From contig NZ_LWBS01000132.1 of assembly GCF_001652265.1 (NCBI RefSeq), positions 1 through 31,251 of the forward strand: DNA of 31,251 bases, in the 5' to 3' direction. The notes below the pieces were generated by a model that saw nothing but the letters and a program-made list of their open reading frames with translations, had not been told where the DNA came from and did no database searches. This document shows, in pieces, positions 1 to 7,774 of this stretch. The stretch comes from Rhizobium leguminosarum. GTDB taxonomy: Bacteria > Pseudomonadota > Alphaproteobacteria > Rhizobiales > Rhizobiaceae. The position numbers were made by a program, and so were the translations under genes. How positions within the stretch are numbered: the stretch's first letter is position 1; each line of letters begins with the position of its first letter.

Positions 1-2
1 GT

Positions 3-143
3 CGCCACTTCGGCGTTACGGCTCCGTCTGTTCACCAGATGGTGCTGACCCTCGAGAAGGCGGGTTTTATATCTCGCGTGCCAGGCGCCGCACGCAGCAT
101 CCAACTTCTCATCCCACCAGAAGCCCTACCAATTCTACGATAA
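3..143 (+). CDS. LexA-like winged-helix DNA-binding protein, C-terminal part
   Basis: The open frame enters from the left edge and stops at TAA 141-143, leaving about 46 residues. The visible peptide runs HFGVTAPSVHQMVLTLEKAG then FISRVPGAARSIQLLIPPEA. This matches the recognition helix, wing and following strand of the LexA N-terminal winged helix (family pattern: a helix ending in 'LEKKGxIxR', then 'pGxARSI'). No autoprotease domain follows, so it is a small stand-alone DNA-binding protein rather than true LexA. Its target is unknown. The gene start lies outside the window. Just downstream is a truncated MFS exporter, so it could once have regulated transport, but that is only inference. 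Confident on the fold, not on the role. Confidence 0.6.
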   Translation, partial: RHFGVTAPSVHQMVLTLEKAGFISRVPGAARSIQLLIPPEALPILR

Positions 144-168
144 GACAAACCGTCATAATCTCTGTGGC

Positions 169-516
169 GTGGTACTAGTCGCTATCCCGCTGATCATGGC
201 CGTGCTTGCACTGGGGCTGATCGCACTCGGTTCGTCCGCCGCCTTCACCGCCATCCTTCTCATCGGCTGGGGTACGTTCGGCACGGCTGCTCCAGTTGGC
301 TGGGGCACGTGGTTGAGCCGAACCATGCCTGACGACACGGAGGCAGGCGGTGGGTTGCAGGTTGCGACGATCCAGCTCGCGATCACCCTGGGGGCTTCGA
401 TCGGCGGCGTCCTGTTCGATAGTTTTGGCTGGTGGACCACGTTCCTGTTTGCGGCAGTGCTGCTGGGCGGCTCATCCCTTCTCGCCGGGGCAGCATGGCA
501 TTCAACACCCCGCTGA
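169..516 (+). pseudogene. MFS efflux transporter, C-terminal remnant
   Basis: About 115 residues matching only the last third of a roughly 400-residue major facilitator drug/metabolite exporter. There is a hydrophobic helix (IPLIMAVLALGLIALG), the loop-helix PVGWGTWLSRTMPDD, a helix with QLAITLGASIGGVLFD, and a final helix ending LLAGAAW. The first nine or so membrane helices are absent: upstream sequence is the stop of the winged-helix gene and a short in-frame stretch with no transporter character. The GTG at 169 has no convincing ribosome binding site. It is best read as the surviving 3' end of a gene whose 5' part was deleted. It precedes the hydrolase gene on the same strand. A functional small membrane protein is possible but unlikely. 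Confidence 0.65.
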
Positions 517-576
517 ACATCATCGGCGTGCCATCGGATCATTTTCCATCGCATCACCACCCAAGGAGACATGCAG

Positions 577-1686
577 ATGACCAACCCAACAAACCAAGAA
601 GACGCAGAAACCTCGAATGCCGGCATCGACCGCCGCCACCTGCTCAAGATGACGGGCGCCGGCGTGGCAGCTCTCGGCACAATGTCCATCTTCAACACTC
701 CTGTCGCAAAGGCCCAAGACATGTCCAACGGCGCATCCAACTTTTATAGCAGCGATCGCGTGACCCTGCAGAAGGTCACCTTCAAGTCCCAGTATCAGAC
801 GAACGTTGCGGGTAACCTATTTCTCCCCAAGGGCATCGACCCGGCGGTGAAAAATCCGGCAATCATCGTCGGCCACCCGATGGGAGCTGTGAAGGAGCAG
901 AGCGCCAACCTCTACGCCACCAAGATGGCCGAACAGGGTTTCGTCGCAATGTCGATCGATCTGCCCTTCTGGGGCGAGAGCGAAGGACAACTCCGCAATC
1001 TCGTTTCACCTGAAGCCTATGCCGAAGCCTTCAGCGCCGGTGTCGACTTCCTTGGCTCGCATTCCTTCGTGGATCGACGGAACATCGGCGCGATCGGAGT
1101 CTGCGGTAGCGGCAGCTTCGTCGTCAGCGCCGCCAAAATCGATCCGCGCATCAAGGCGGTGGCGACGGTCAGCATGTACGACATGGGTGCAGCCTTCCGC
1201 GATGCGCTCAACAAGTCGCAGACGGTCGAACAGCGCAAGCAGTTCATCGCAACGGCTGCCGAACAGCGCTGGGCCGAGCCTGACGGCGCAGACATCCAAT
1301 ATATCGGCGGCACGACGCTCGAACTGACGGCCGACACCGATCCTGTCCAGCGCGAGTTCTACGACTTCTACCGCACGCCGCGTGGCGAGTTCACGCCTTC
1401 TGGTGTGGCCCGCGAAACGACGACGAAGCCGACGCTGAGCAGCAGCGTCAAGTTCATGAACTTCTATCCGTTCAATGATATCGAGACCATCTCCCCGCGG
1501 CCGATGCTGTTCATCTCGGGCGACCAGGCCCACTCAAAGGAATTCAGCCAGGACGCCTATAACCGCGCTTCCGAGCCGAAGGAACTCGTCTGGGTCAAGG
1601 GGGCCGGCCATGTTGATCTCTATGACCGCGTCGATCTCATCCCCTTCGACAAGCTGAAGAGCTTCTTCGAGCAACGCCTCGTCTGA
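577..1686 (+). CDS. Tat-exported alpha/beta hydrolase (dienelactone hydrolase/YcjY-like)
   Basis: A predicted hydrolase of about 369 residues. The N-terminus has a twin-arginine signal (DRRHLLKMTGAGVAALG) and a cleavage region near AKAQD, so it should be exported folded to the periplasm. The mature part shows strand PAIIVGHPMGAVK, the elbow AIGVCGSGSF (Cys near residue 176 in the nucleophile position, as in dienelactone hydrolases), an acidic residue in FISGDQAHS, and the acid-His end GAGHVDLYD. Two in-frame ATGs exist. AAGGAG (563-568) sits 2 nt before the ATG at 571 but 8 nt before the ATG at 577, so 577 is preferred. The SDR gene follows after 55 bp and a tautomerase after that, suggesting an operon for a small carbonyl or lactone substrate. 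The substrate is not known. Confidence 0.85.
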   Translation: MTNPTNQEDAETSNAGIDRRHLLKMTGAGVAALGTMSIFNTPVAKAQDMSNGASNFYSSDRVTLQKVTFKSQYQTNVAGNLFLPKGIDPAVKNPAIIVGHPMGAVKEQSANLYATKMAEQGFVAMSIDLPFWGESEGQLRNLVSPEAYAEAFSAGVDFLGSHSFVDRRNIGAIGVCGSGSFVVSAAKIDPRIKAVATVSMYDMGAAFRDALNKSQTVEQRKQFIATAAEQRWAEPDGADIQYIGGTTLELTADTDPVQREFYDFYRTPRGEFTPSGVARETTTKPTLSSSVKFMNFYPFNDIETISPRPMLFISGDQAHSKEFSQDAYNRASEPKELVWVKGAGHVDLYDRVDLIPFDKLKSFFEQRLV

Positions 1687-1741
1687 AAGACGACGGCAAG
1701 GGAGCCTGCCTAGGCTTCCTCCTACCTAAAAGGAGAACGAC

Positions 1742-2485
1742 ATGATCAAGGACAAGGTAATCATTATCACCGGCGCATCGTCGGGCATTGGCGAGGCGAC
1801 AGCCAGACTGCTGGCCAGCAAGGGTGGCAAGGTGGTGCTTGGCGCGCGCCGCATCGACAAGCTGAAGCACATCGCCGAGGACATTGGCGCTGCCGGCGGG
1901 CAAGCCGTCTACCAGGAACTGGATGTCACCAATCCGGCGCACAGCAAGGCCATCGTCGCCCTGGCACAGGAATCCTTCGGCCGGGTGGACGCCATTTTCC
2001 TCAATGCCGGCATCATGCCGACATCGCCGCTTTCGGCCCTCAAGGTAGAAGACTGGCACGAAACGGTCGATATCAATATCACGGGCGTGCTGAACGGCGT
2101 CGCCGCGATCCTGCCCGTTTTCATCGAGCAGAAGTCCGGCCAGGTGTTGGCAACGTCGTCCGTGGCCGGGCTCAAAGCCTATCCCGGCAGCGCCGTGTAC
2201 GGCGGGACCAAATGGTTTGTTCGTGACTTCATGGAAGTCCTCCGGATCGAATCCGCCATGGAAGGCACCAATATCCGGGCCACGACGATCTACCCGGCCG
2301 CCATCAATACCGAACTGCTGGGCTCGATTTCCGACGCTGGCTCGGCGGAGGCAATGAAGCAGCTTTACGCTCAGCATGGGATTTCTCCGGAGCGCATCGC
2401 CAATGTCATCGCGTTCGCGATCGACGCGCCCGAGGATACGACCATTAACGAGTTCACGGTAGGTCCGACCACGCAACCTTGGTAA
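1742..2485 (+). CDS. SDR-family NAD(P)-dependent oxidoreductase
   Basis: A 247-residue classical short-chain dehydrogenase/reductase. The cofactor motif TGASSGIG is at residues 10-17, NAG at 88-90, the catalytic Ser at about 140 (ATSSVAG), and Tyr153-x3-Lys157 (YGGTK), with the usual 13-residue Ser-Tyr spacing. The GARR segment after the second strand (residues 34-37) has basic residues, often a sign of NADP(H) preference. An AGGAG lies just upstream of the ATG at 1742. The length is normal and the frame intact. It lies between the hydrolase and the tautomerase on one strand, so it probably reduces or oxidises a carbonyl or alcohol in the same pathway. Family call certain; substrate unknown. 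Confidence 0.9.
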   Translation: MIKDKVIIITGASSGIGEATARLLASKGGKVVLGARRIDKLKHIAEDIGAAGGQAVYQELDVTNPAHSKAIVALAQESFGRVDAIFLNAGIMPTSPLSALKVEDWHETVDINITGVLNGVAAILPVFIEQKSGQVLATSSVAGLKAYPGSAVYGGTKWFVRDFMEVLRIESAMEGTNIRATTIYPAAINTELLGSISDAGSAEAMKQLYAQHGISPERIANVIAFAIDAPEDTTINEFTVGPTTQPW

Positions 2486-2499
2486 GATTGGAGCCCATC

Positions 2500-2727
2500 A
2501 TGCCGCACGTCATCGTCAAACTCTGGCCGGGCAAGTCGGAGGCCCAAAAGCGTCAACTGGCGGAAGCCATCACCAAGAACGTGATGGAGATCCTGAACTA
2601 CGGAGACGAATCCGTGTCCGTCGGTTTTGACGAAGTGCCGGCCAAGGATTGGGCGGAGCAGGTTTACAGGCCCGACATCCAGGAGAAACCTGAAAGCCTC
2701 TACAAAAAGCCCGGCTACACCATGTAG
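2500..2727 (+). CDS. 4-oxalocrotonate tautomerase-family enzyme (PptA/YdcE-like)
   Basis: A 75-residue protein whose N-terminus after Met removal is Pro ([17 protein letters not shown]). Pro1 is the catalytic base of the tautomerase superfamily, which fixes the start at the ATG at 2500 rather than the in-frame GTG at 2479. A GGAG at 2490-2493 with 6-nt spacing supports this. The rest fits the family: a helix ([14 protein letters not shown]), a strand ([10 protein letters not shown]) and a C-terminal part with [11 protein letters not shown]. The gene begins 14 bp after the SDR stop, so the two are co-transcribed. Expected activity is keto-enol or related proton transfer on a small alpha-keto acid or carbonyl. 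The actual substrate cannot be told from sequence. Confidence 0.85.
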   Translation: MPHVIVKLWPGKSEAQKRQLAEAITKNVMEILNYGDESVSVGFDEVPAKDWAEQVYRPDIQEKPESLYKKPGYTM

Positions 2728-2838
2728 CCGCGCCTCCCAAAGCAGACAGCGTCACGGAAAACCCGCCGCCGCAGGTCGTTGCACTCACACTTAAGTCCTC
2801 AACAGGAAGCCACGCAGCAACCGAAGGTCCTGGCTGGC

Positions 2839-3080
2839 AAGGCATCTGTGATGGACATTCACTTCGTCCCGACATCCTGCTCATGCCTTAGCGCCGTCGA
2901 GGGCTTCTTTGCAAAACTGACACGCCGGCGCCTGAAACGCGGCGTCTTTCACTCCGTCGTCGACCTTCAGGCGGCCATCAACAGCTTCGTCAAAGAACAC
3001 AATCAAGAACCAAACCATTCATGTGGAAAGCAGACCCCGAGAAAATCATTGCGGCGGTCAAACGTGGGCCCACGCGTTGG
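2839..3080 (+). mobile_element. IS630-family transposase remnant, 3' end, frameshifted
   Basis: A C-terminal piece of an IS630-type DDE transposase. The stretch FVPTSCSCLSAVEGFFAKLT followed by RRRLKRGVFHSVVDLQAAIN matches the block around the last catalytic acidic residue of this family (typical wording 'PTSxSWLNxVExFF'). The frame then breaks after HNQEPNH, near 3019, and the family's end, WKADPEKIIAAVKRG, continues in another frame to about 3062. The N-terminal two thirds and both element ends are missing, and I found no terminal inverted repeats. The element is dead. It separates the hydrolase cluster from another broken gene, marking this stretch as a site of insertion and deletion. Confidence 0.75.
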
Positions 3081-3226
3081 AATCAATCCAATAGCTTGGA
3101 ATTGCCTTTTGGAGGAGGAGCCCGCGCATTTCTCTACCGCGAAGCGCCACGACACGCATAGAGAATGCTTTATCGAAACCTTTTCCGCCCGCCGGGATTT
3201 GCGACCAGATTGAATGGAGCCCCGGC

Positions 3227-3764
3227 ATGATCAACGACCTCTGGTATAAGAACGCTGTCATCTACTGCCTGTCCGTCGAAACATTCATGGATGCGAACGG
3301 TGACGGCGTCGGTGATTTTCAGGGTCTGATGCGCCGCCTCGACTATCTCTCCGGCCTCGGCGTGACGGTGATCTGGCTCATGCCGTTCCAGGCGTCGCCC
3401 GGTCGTGATGATGGTTACGACGCCTCCGATTATTAAGCCTAAATGCCGATCAGGGCATGGTCTTCCCGGGCGTCCAAAAGACGACCTGGACCTATGACGA
3501 CAAGGCGAAGGTCTATTATTTTCACCGTTTTTACGATCACCAGCCCGAACTCAATACGTCGAACCCCGAGGTGCAGGCGGAGATCCTGAAGATCATGGGC
3601 TTCTGGATCCAGCTCGGTCTCCGGCTTCCGGATGGATGCGGCTCCCTTCATCATCGCGACGAAAGGCGCCGACGTTAGCAAGCCTGTCGAGCAGTTTGAC
3701 ATGCTGCGGAAATTCCGCGAATTCCTGCAATGGCGGCTGGGCGATTTCCATCATCCTGGCGTGA
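3227..3764 (+). pseudogene. GH13 alpha-amylase / trehalose-synthase-like gene, degraded
   Basis: Three in-order pieces of a GH13 enzyme are visible. Piece 1 (3227-3436) is the N-terminus, with [30 protein letters not shown] and [22 protein letters not shown] before a TAA. Piece 2 (about 3454-3625) resumes further down the family sequence with MVFPGVQKTTWTYDDKAK, YFHRFYDHQPELN and ILKIMGFWIQLG. The segment normally joining them, including the VVNHTS-type region, is deleted. Piece 3 (about 3627-3750) is in another frame, GFRMDAAPF (the catalytic Asp motif) to FREFLQWRLGD. A further shift gives SIILA then a stop at 3762-3764. The catalytic C-terminal half is gone. It is closest in wording to trehalose synthase (maltose alpha-D-glucosyltransferase) as found in rhizobia. 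Certainly non-functional. Confidence 0.85.
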
Positions 3765-3776
3765 CCGCTTCCCGCC

Positions 3777-6700
3777 TCACTGAAATTCGAAGATCTGCCG
3801 GAAAACACCGGGCGCGATGATCGACAGCGGGTTGATCTGCAGGTTCGGCTGGTCGAACTTGCCTGTCAGCTTGAAGGTGATGCCGATCAGGCCGCGGTCG
3901 CTGCCATTGCCGAGGATGACGCCGATCAGCGGCAGTTCGGCAAAGAGGCGGTTGAGGCCGTAGGCCGGCATGAAGGTGCCGGTCATGTCCATGTTTCCCT
4001 TGCGATCGCGCACGATGCCCTGGAAGGTCGCGCCGATCTGGTCGCCTCGCAGCACGCCGTTCTCGATGCCGACCATGCCATTGCGCGAGACGACGCGGGC
4101 AAAGCCGCGCTGGAAGCGCTGCGACGAGGTATCGATATCGCGCTTGACCGCCTCGTTGAGGCTGCGCTGCTCACTGCCAACAGGCGTCGAGACAATCGAC
4201 CGCAGGCGTTGTTCGTTGACGATCGCAAAGCGGCGCACGTCGAGCGAGCCGTCCCAGCCGCCCTCCGCCCCCAGCCGGATCGCCAGATTAAGCAGCCCGC
4301 CCTGCATGTGCTGGTAGAGATCGGCGAAACGCGATACCGCGCCGGCATCGCCGCTGGTGATGTTAATGACGCCGCCGTCCTTCATCTGGCTGACCACCGC
4401 CTCGCCGCTGTCGGTCACGGCGGAAAAATTGAGCGTCTGCAGCTTGTCGCCGCGCAGTGATATTTGCGCCTGGAAATTGCCGAGCTTCTCGTCGTTGAAG
4501 CCGATCACGTTTTTCAGCCTGGCGCGCACCGATACGCCGGTGTCGCCGGCATCCCCATCACCATCGTCACCCGAGCCCGATTTCAACCGCTGGATGACCG
4601 GCCGCGCATCGGCGCTGTCGCCGGAGACCGAGACGTCGAAATTGCCCTTGCTGCGTTTCACCGACAGGGCGAAATCGTCGAGCGAGGAGAGCTTGACGCT
4701 ATCGAAATCGGCCGAGATCAGCCCGCCCTTGCCGATATTAAGCGATCCGTTGGCGCCGAAACCGTCGCCCTTCAGGCGGAAGTTCTTGATCTGGGTATTG
4801 TCGGCCGGGCCTGATGTTTCGAATTCGGCCGTGGCGGCAATGCCGCCGCCCTTAGACCAGCCAATCCAAGGCAGTTCGAGCAGCGACTTGGTGAGGTCGA
4901 GCTGGACGTCCTGCCGGTCGTCGTCGATCCGCGTCAGCACCATCTTCACACTGCCGCCGACGATGCCGGAAAGCCCGGGTATCAGCTTGTTGCGCTGGTC
5001 CTCGGAAAGCGTCGCGGTGATCACCCGCTGCCGCGCCGCTGTATCGGATGCCTCGACCGGTTCGGTAAGGTCGATATCGGCCGGGACGCCGTCGATCTGG
5101 GCCTTGGCGTCGAGCGTGATCCGTTTCGGATTGCCGTTCAGCGTGCCGTCGAGATTGCTGATCATCCGGCCGGAAAACGGCTTGGCAAGATCGACGTCGG
5201 TGAGCTTCATCGCAACCGTCCATTCGGCCGGCGGCGGATTTTGCGAGGAGAGCAGGCCGAAATGGGCCTTCACATTCGCCTCGATCCGGCCCTTGAGATC
5301 GTCGGGCGTAAAGCCGGCGCGCTGCAGCACCCGGATCGGCCTGTAGGTCAGAAGTTCGCCGACGGCATCCGCCGGGCCGGACACCGCAAGATCGATATCG
5401 GCCATCAGTGGCTTATCGTAGGTGGCGGGCAAGATGAACGTCCCCTGGCCGAGACCGACGGACCGGCCGGACGGGAAATAGGACGTGCCGTTCTTGATCG
5501 CGATCGTCGCAACCGGGCCGCTCAGGTCGAAATGCGCTGACGTGTCGCGGATCGGCGGAATGTCGCCGGCGACGTTCATCCGCGCCCCCGCAATGTCGAA
5601 GCCGATGCGGATCTGGTTGGCGTCGAGCTTCAGGCCCTTGCCGCCGGCTGCCTCGTCCAGCCTGCCGAAGGGAATGAAGACGGATATGGTGGCATTGGTG
5701 ACGGTGCCGCCGAAGAGATTGCCGTGCACCCAGGTGCGCACTTTGGGCGCCATCCAGAACGGCCAAAGCTGTTTGATCGCTGTCGTCTGCAGCTGCGCCG
5801 ACTGGCCGGCGAAGCTGATTTCCGGCGATTTGTCGCCGAGTTTGACGTGCAGGGATCCGTAGAGCGCGCCGAGCGGGCTGGAAGCGGTTATGTTGGGAAA
5901 CTGGAATTCACGGCCGGCGACCATGTAGCGCCCGGTCGCCTGGATGTCGAAGGAGAGCGGCTGCTCGCCGGAGCCGCCGGGGGCTGCCGTGCCGCCGCTG
6001 ACGAGCAGGTCGATGCCGAAGCCTTTGCCCGCCTGCGGGTCGAGCTTGTCGAGATCGATCAGCGCGCCGTTGATGGGAAGCTTGGTCGCGCCGAATCGAG
6101 CGTTCGATCGGGCGATCTCGATCGTCTGCTTGGCGAAATCGTAGACGAGATTGATTTGCCCGCCCGACAGCTCCTGCGGATCGCCATCCGCATAGATCTG
6201 GCCGGGATCGATGTCGAGCGTCGCCGCAAGCGCCGGCTGCACGCCATCGCGCCCTCTGGTGGCCGACACCGTGAGGTCGGCAAAGGCGCTGAGCCCCTGC
6301 CGTATTGCGCCCTGATCGTTGCGTTTCAGCCCGAAGGGCGTGAGGTCGGCATGCTTCAGCGTCGCAACGACCTTCGACACGTGGCCGCCGTCCTTCTCGG
6401 CCAGCACATCGAGCTCCGCCACCGCGCCGTTCAGCGCGACTTCGCCGGTCAATTGCAGCGACGACGGGCCGGCATGGGCAAAGACGAGATTGTCGATGAC
6501 GAGCGACAGCGGGCCGTTGGCGGTATCGGCAAGCTTGATGTCGATGCCGGAGATGCGCACCGAATTCGTCGAGCCGCGCGTCACGATGCTGTCGAATATG
6601 TCGAACTGCGAGAAGATCTTCTCCATCGCCGCCGGCATTGCGTCGATGCGCAGATCGTCGAGCTTGACGGCATTGCCGGAGGGCAGAAGCGCGGTATCGA

Positions 6701-7175
6701 GCGCGATATCCTCCGCTTCGATGTCCGCGACGGCGATGCGGCCGCGGAAAAGCTGCAGCGGGTCGAGCCCCAGGCGCACCGAACCCGTCGTCGACAGGTG
6801 CTGGCCGCTCTCCTGGTCGATCATATTGACGTTGCGCGCTTCCAGCGCCAGCCGGAAGTCCGAGGTGAAGCGAATGACGGTGGAGCCGACCTCGGCGCGG
6901 TAGCGCGGTCCGGCCACGCCATTCAGCGCCGCCTGCGCCTGCTGCGACAGCGGCTTGTCGAACATGCCGCTCTCGACGGTGAAAACGATGGCAGCAAGAA
7001 TAAGCAGGATCAGTCCCAGAAATCCTGAGCTCAGCTTCGCCGTGCGGCGCATCGGCGAACGCGGCGGCGGGCAATGAACGATGATCGGATCCTCGGCCTG
7101 GGCGGACGGCAAGCGGTCCAGCGCAACGATATCCTTCTTGCGAAACGTGACCTTTTCGCCGCGGATGGCTGACAT
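3777..7175 (-). CDS. AsmA-like / DUF3971 (YhdP-type) envelope protein
   Basis: A very large protein of about 1132 residues. It has a cytoplasmic, proline-containing N-terminus, one membrane helix at about residues 50-68 (GFLGLILLILAAIVFTVESG), then a long periplasmic beta-rich region with repeated short amphipathic strands typical of AsmA/YhdP/TamB proteins. The end shows the usual AsmA-type closing block, GLNRLFAELPLIGVILG then NPLSIIAPGVFRQIFEF. Family members are thought to act as lipid-transfer bridges between inner and outer membranes. A GTG at 7241 would extend it by 22 residues, but the ATG at 7175 is preferred because GAGGG lies just upstream and a promoter-like -10 sits near 7243-7248. 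It is monocistronic, convergent with the degraded GH13 gene and divergent from bcp. Confidence 0.8.
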   Translation of the reverse strand: MSAIRGEKVTFRKKDIVALDRLPSAQAEDPIIVHCPPPRSPMRRTAKLSSGFLGLILLILAAIVFTVESGMFDKPLSQQAQAALNGVAGPRYRAEVGSTVIRFTSDFRLALEARNVNMIDQESGQHLSTTGSVRLGLDPLQLFRGRIAVADIEAEDIALDTALLPSGNAVKLDDLRIDAMPAAMEKIFSQFDIFDSIVTRGSTNSVRISGIDIKLADTANGPLSLVIDNLVFAHAGPSSLQLTGEVALNGAVAELDVLAEKDGGHVSKVVATLKHADLTPFGLKRNDQGAIRQGLSAFADLTVSATRGRDGVQPALAATLDIDPGQIYADGDPQELSGGQINLVYDFAKQTIEIARSNARFGATKLPINGALIDLDKLDPQAGKGFGIDLLVSGGTAAPGGSGEQPLSFDIQATGRYMVAGREFQFPNITASSPLGALYGSLHVKLGDKSPEISFAGQSAQLQTTAIKQLWPFWMAPKVRTWVHGNLFGGTVTNATISVFIPFGRLDEAAGGKGLKLDANQIRIGFDIAGARMNVAGDIPPIRDTSAHFDLSGPVATIAIKNGTSYFPSGRSVGLGQGTFILPATYDKPLMADIDLAVSGPADAVGELLTYRPIRVLQRAGFTPDDLKGRIEANVKAHFGLLSSQNPPPAEWTVAMKLTDVDLAKPFSGRMISNLDGTLNGNPKRITLDAKAQIDGVPADIDLTEPVEASDTAARQRVITATLSEDQRNKLIPGLSGIVGGSVKMVLTRIDDDRQDVQLDLTKSLLELPWIGWSKGGGIAATAEFETSGPADNTQIKNFRLKGDGFGANGSLNIGKGGLISADFDSVKLSSLDDFALSVKRSKGNFDVSVSGDSADARPVIQRLKSGSGDDGDGDAGDTGVSVRARLKNVIGFNDEKLGNFQAQISLRGDKLQTLNFSAVTDSGEAVVSQMKDGGVINITSGDAGAVSRFADLYQHMQGGLLNLAIRLGAEGGWDGSLDVRRFAIVNEQRLRSIVSTPVGSEQRSLNEAVKRDIDTSSQRFQRGFARVVSRNGMVGIENGVLRGDQIGATFQGIVRDRKGNMDMTGTFMPAYGLNRLFAELPLIGVILGNGSDRGLIGITFKLTGKFDQPNLQINPLSIIAPGVFRQIFEFQ

Positions 7176-7242
7176 GCGCCCTCGGGCTCTCCCTTTAAGT
7201 GAAGAATTGAACCCGGCCATGCTGGACGGGTTTCCGTCCACT

Positions 7243-7270
7243 ATATAATTCGGGGAGAGAAAGTGTCATC
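7243..7270 (-). promoter_or_regulatory. Candidate promoter for the AsmA-like gene
   Basis: Read on the minus strand, GATGAC (7270-7265) and TTATAT (7248-7243) are 16 nt apart. They resemble the rhizobial sigma70 boxes CTTGAC and CTATAT, with three mismatches in total. Transcription would start near 7236, giving a leader of about 60 nt to the ATG at 7175. This argues against the GTG at 7241 as the start. The region also lies in the bcp upstream sequence, where TATAAT-like bases on the plus strand have no well-placed -35. Confidence 0.35.
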
Positions 7271-7300
7271 CACAAACCCGGCAAAAGAAAGGTTTTCCCA

Positions 7301-7774
7301 ATGGCGGTTCCCGGCATCGGCGTTTCGGCCCCCGATTTCAACCTTCCCCGCGACGGCGGCGGCCGCGTTTCGCTGGCCGAATTCCACGGCAGACCGCTCG
7401 TGCTGTTCTTCTATCCCAAGGACGATACGACGGGCTGCACCGCCGAATCATTGGCTTTCACCGCGTTGGCAAGCGAGTTCGAGGCGGCGGGTGCTGCCGT
7501 CATCGGCATGTCGCCCGATTCGGCCGCCTGCCATGACAAGTTCATCAAGAAGCACCGTCTTTCGGTGGCGCTTGCCTCGGACGAGGAAAAGACGACGCTG
7601 CAGGCCTATGGAGTCTGGAAGGAAAAGAGCATGTACGGCCGCAACTTCATGGGTGTCGAGCGTACCACCTTCCTGATCCGCCAGGACGGCACGATCGCCA
7701 CTATCTGGCAGAAGGTGAAGGTGCAGGGCCATGCCGAAACCGTGCTCGAGGCCGTGAGAAACCTGGCGGCGTGA
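7301..7774 (+). CDS. bcp: Peroxiredoxin, BCP/PrxQ type
   Basis: A 157-residue thiol peroxidase reducing hydrogen peroxide and organic hydroperoxides in the cytosol. The thioredoxin-fold pieces are clear: APDFNLPRDGGGRVSLAEF, VLFFYPKDDTTGCTAES with the peroxidatic Cys at 46, VIGMSPDS, and the late strand RTTFLIRQDGTIATIW. Most BCP proteins read TPGCT; here it is TTGCT. The resolving Cys found five residues later in E. coli-type BCP is missing (Ser50 region). Cys78 in SAACHDKF may be an alternative resolving residue, as in PrxQ proteins with distant cysteines. The reading frame ends in a 4-bp overlap (GTGA) with the next gene, so the two are translationally coupled. Confidence 0.9.
   Translation: MAVPGIGVSAPDFNLPRDGGGRVSLAEFHGRPLVLFFYPKDDTTGCTAESLAFTALASEFEAAGAAVIGMSPDSAACHDKFIKKHRLSVALASDEEKTTLQAYGVWKEKSMYGRNFMGVERTTFLIRQDGTIATIWQKVKVQGHAETVLEAVRNLAA

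Noticed and set aside
2779..3213. A 144-residue hypothetical protein
   Set aside because: The central part is IS630 transposase in one frame and the ends are unrelated read-through; better described as a transposase remnant.
5724..7028. A 434-codon plus-strand open frame
   Set aside because: It is antisense to the AsmA-like gene and Arg/Asp/Gly-rich without recognisable motifs; a codon-bias shadow.
7176..7241. Longer start (GTG 7241) for the AsmA-like protein
   Set aside because: No ribosome binding site, and the likely -10 box lies immediately upstream, leaving no leader; the ATG at 7175 fits better.
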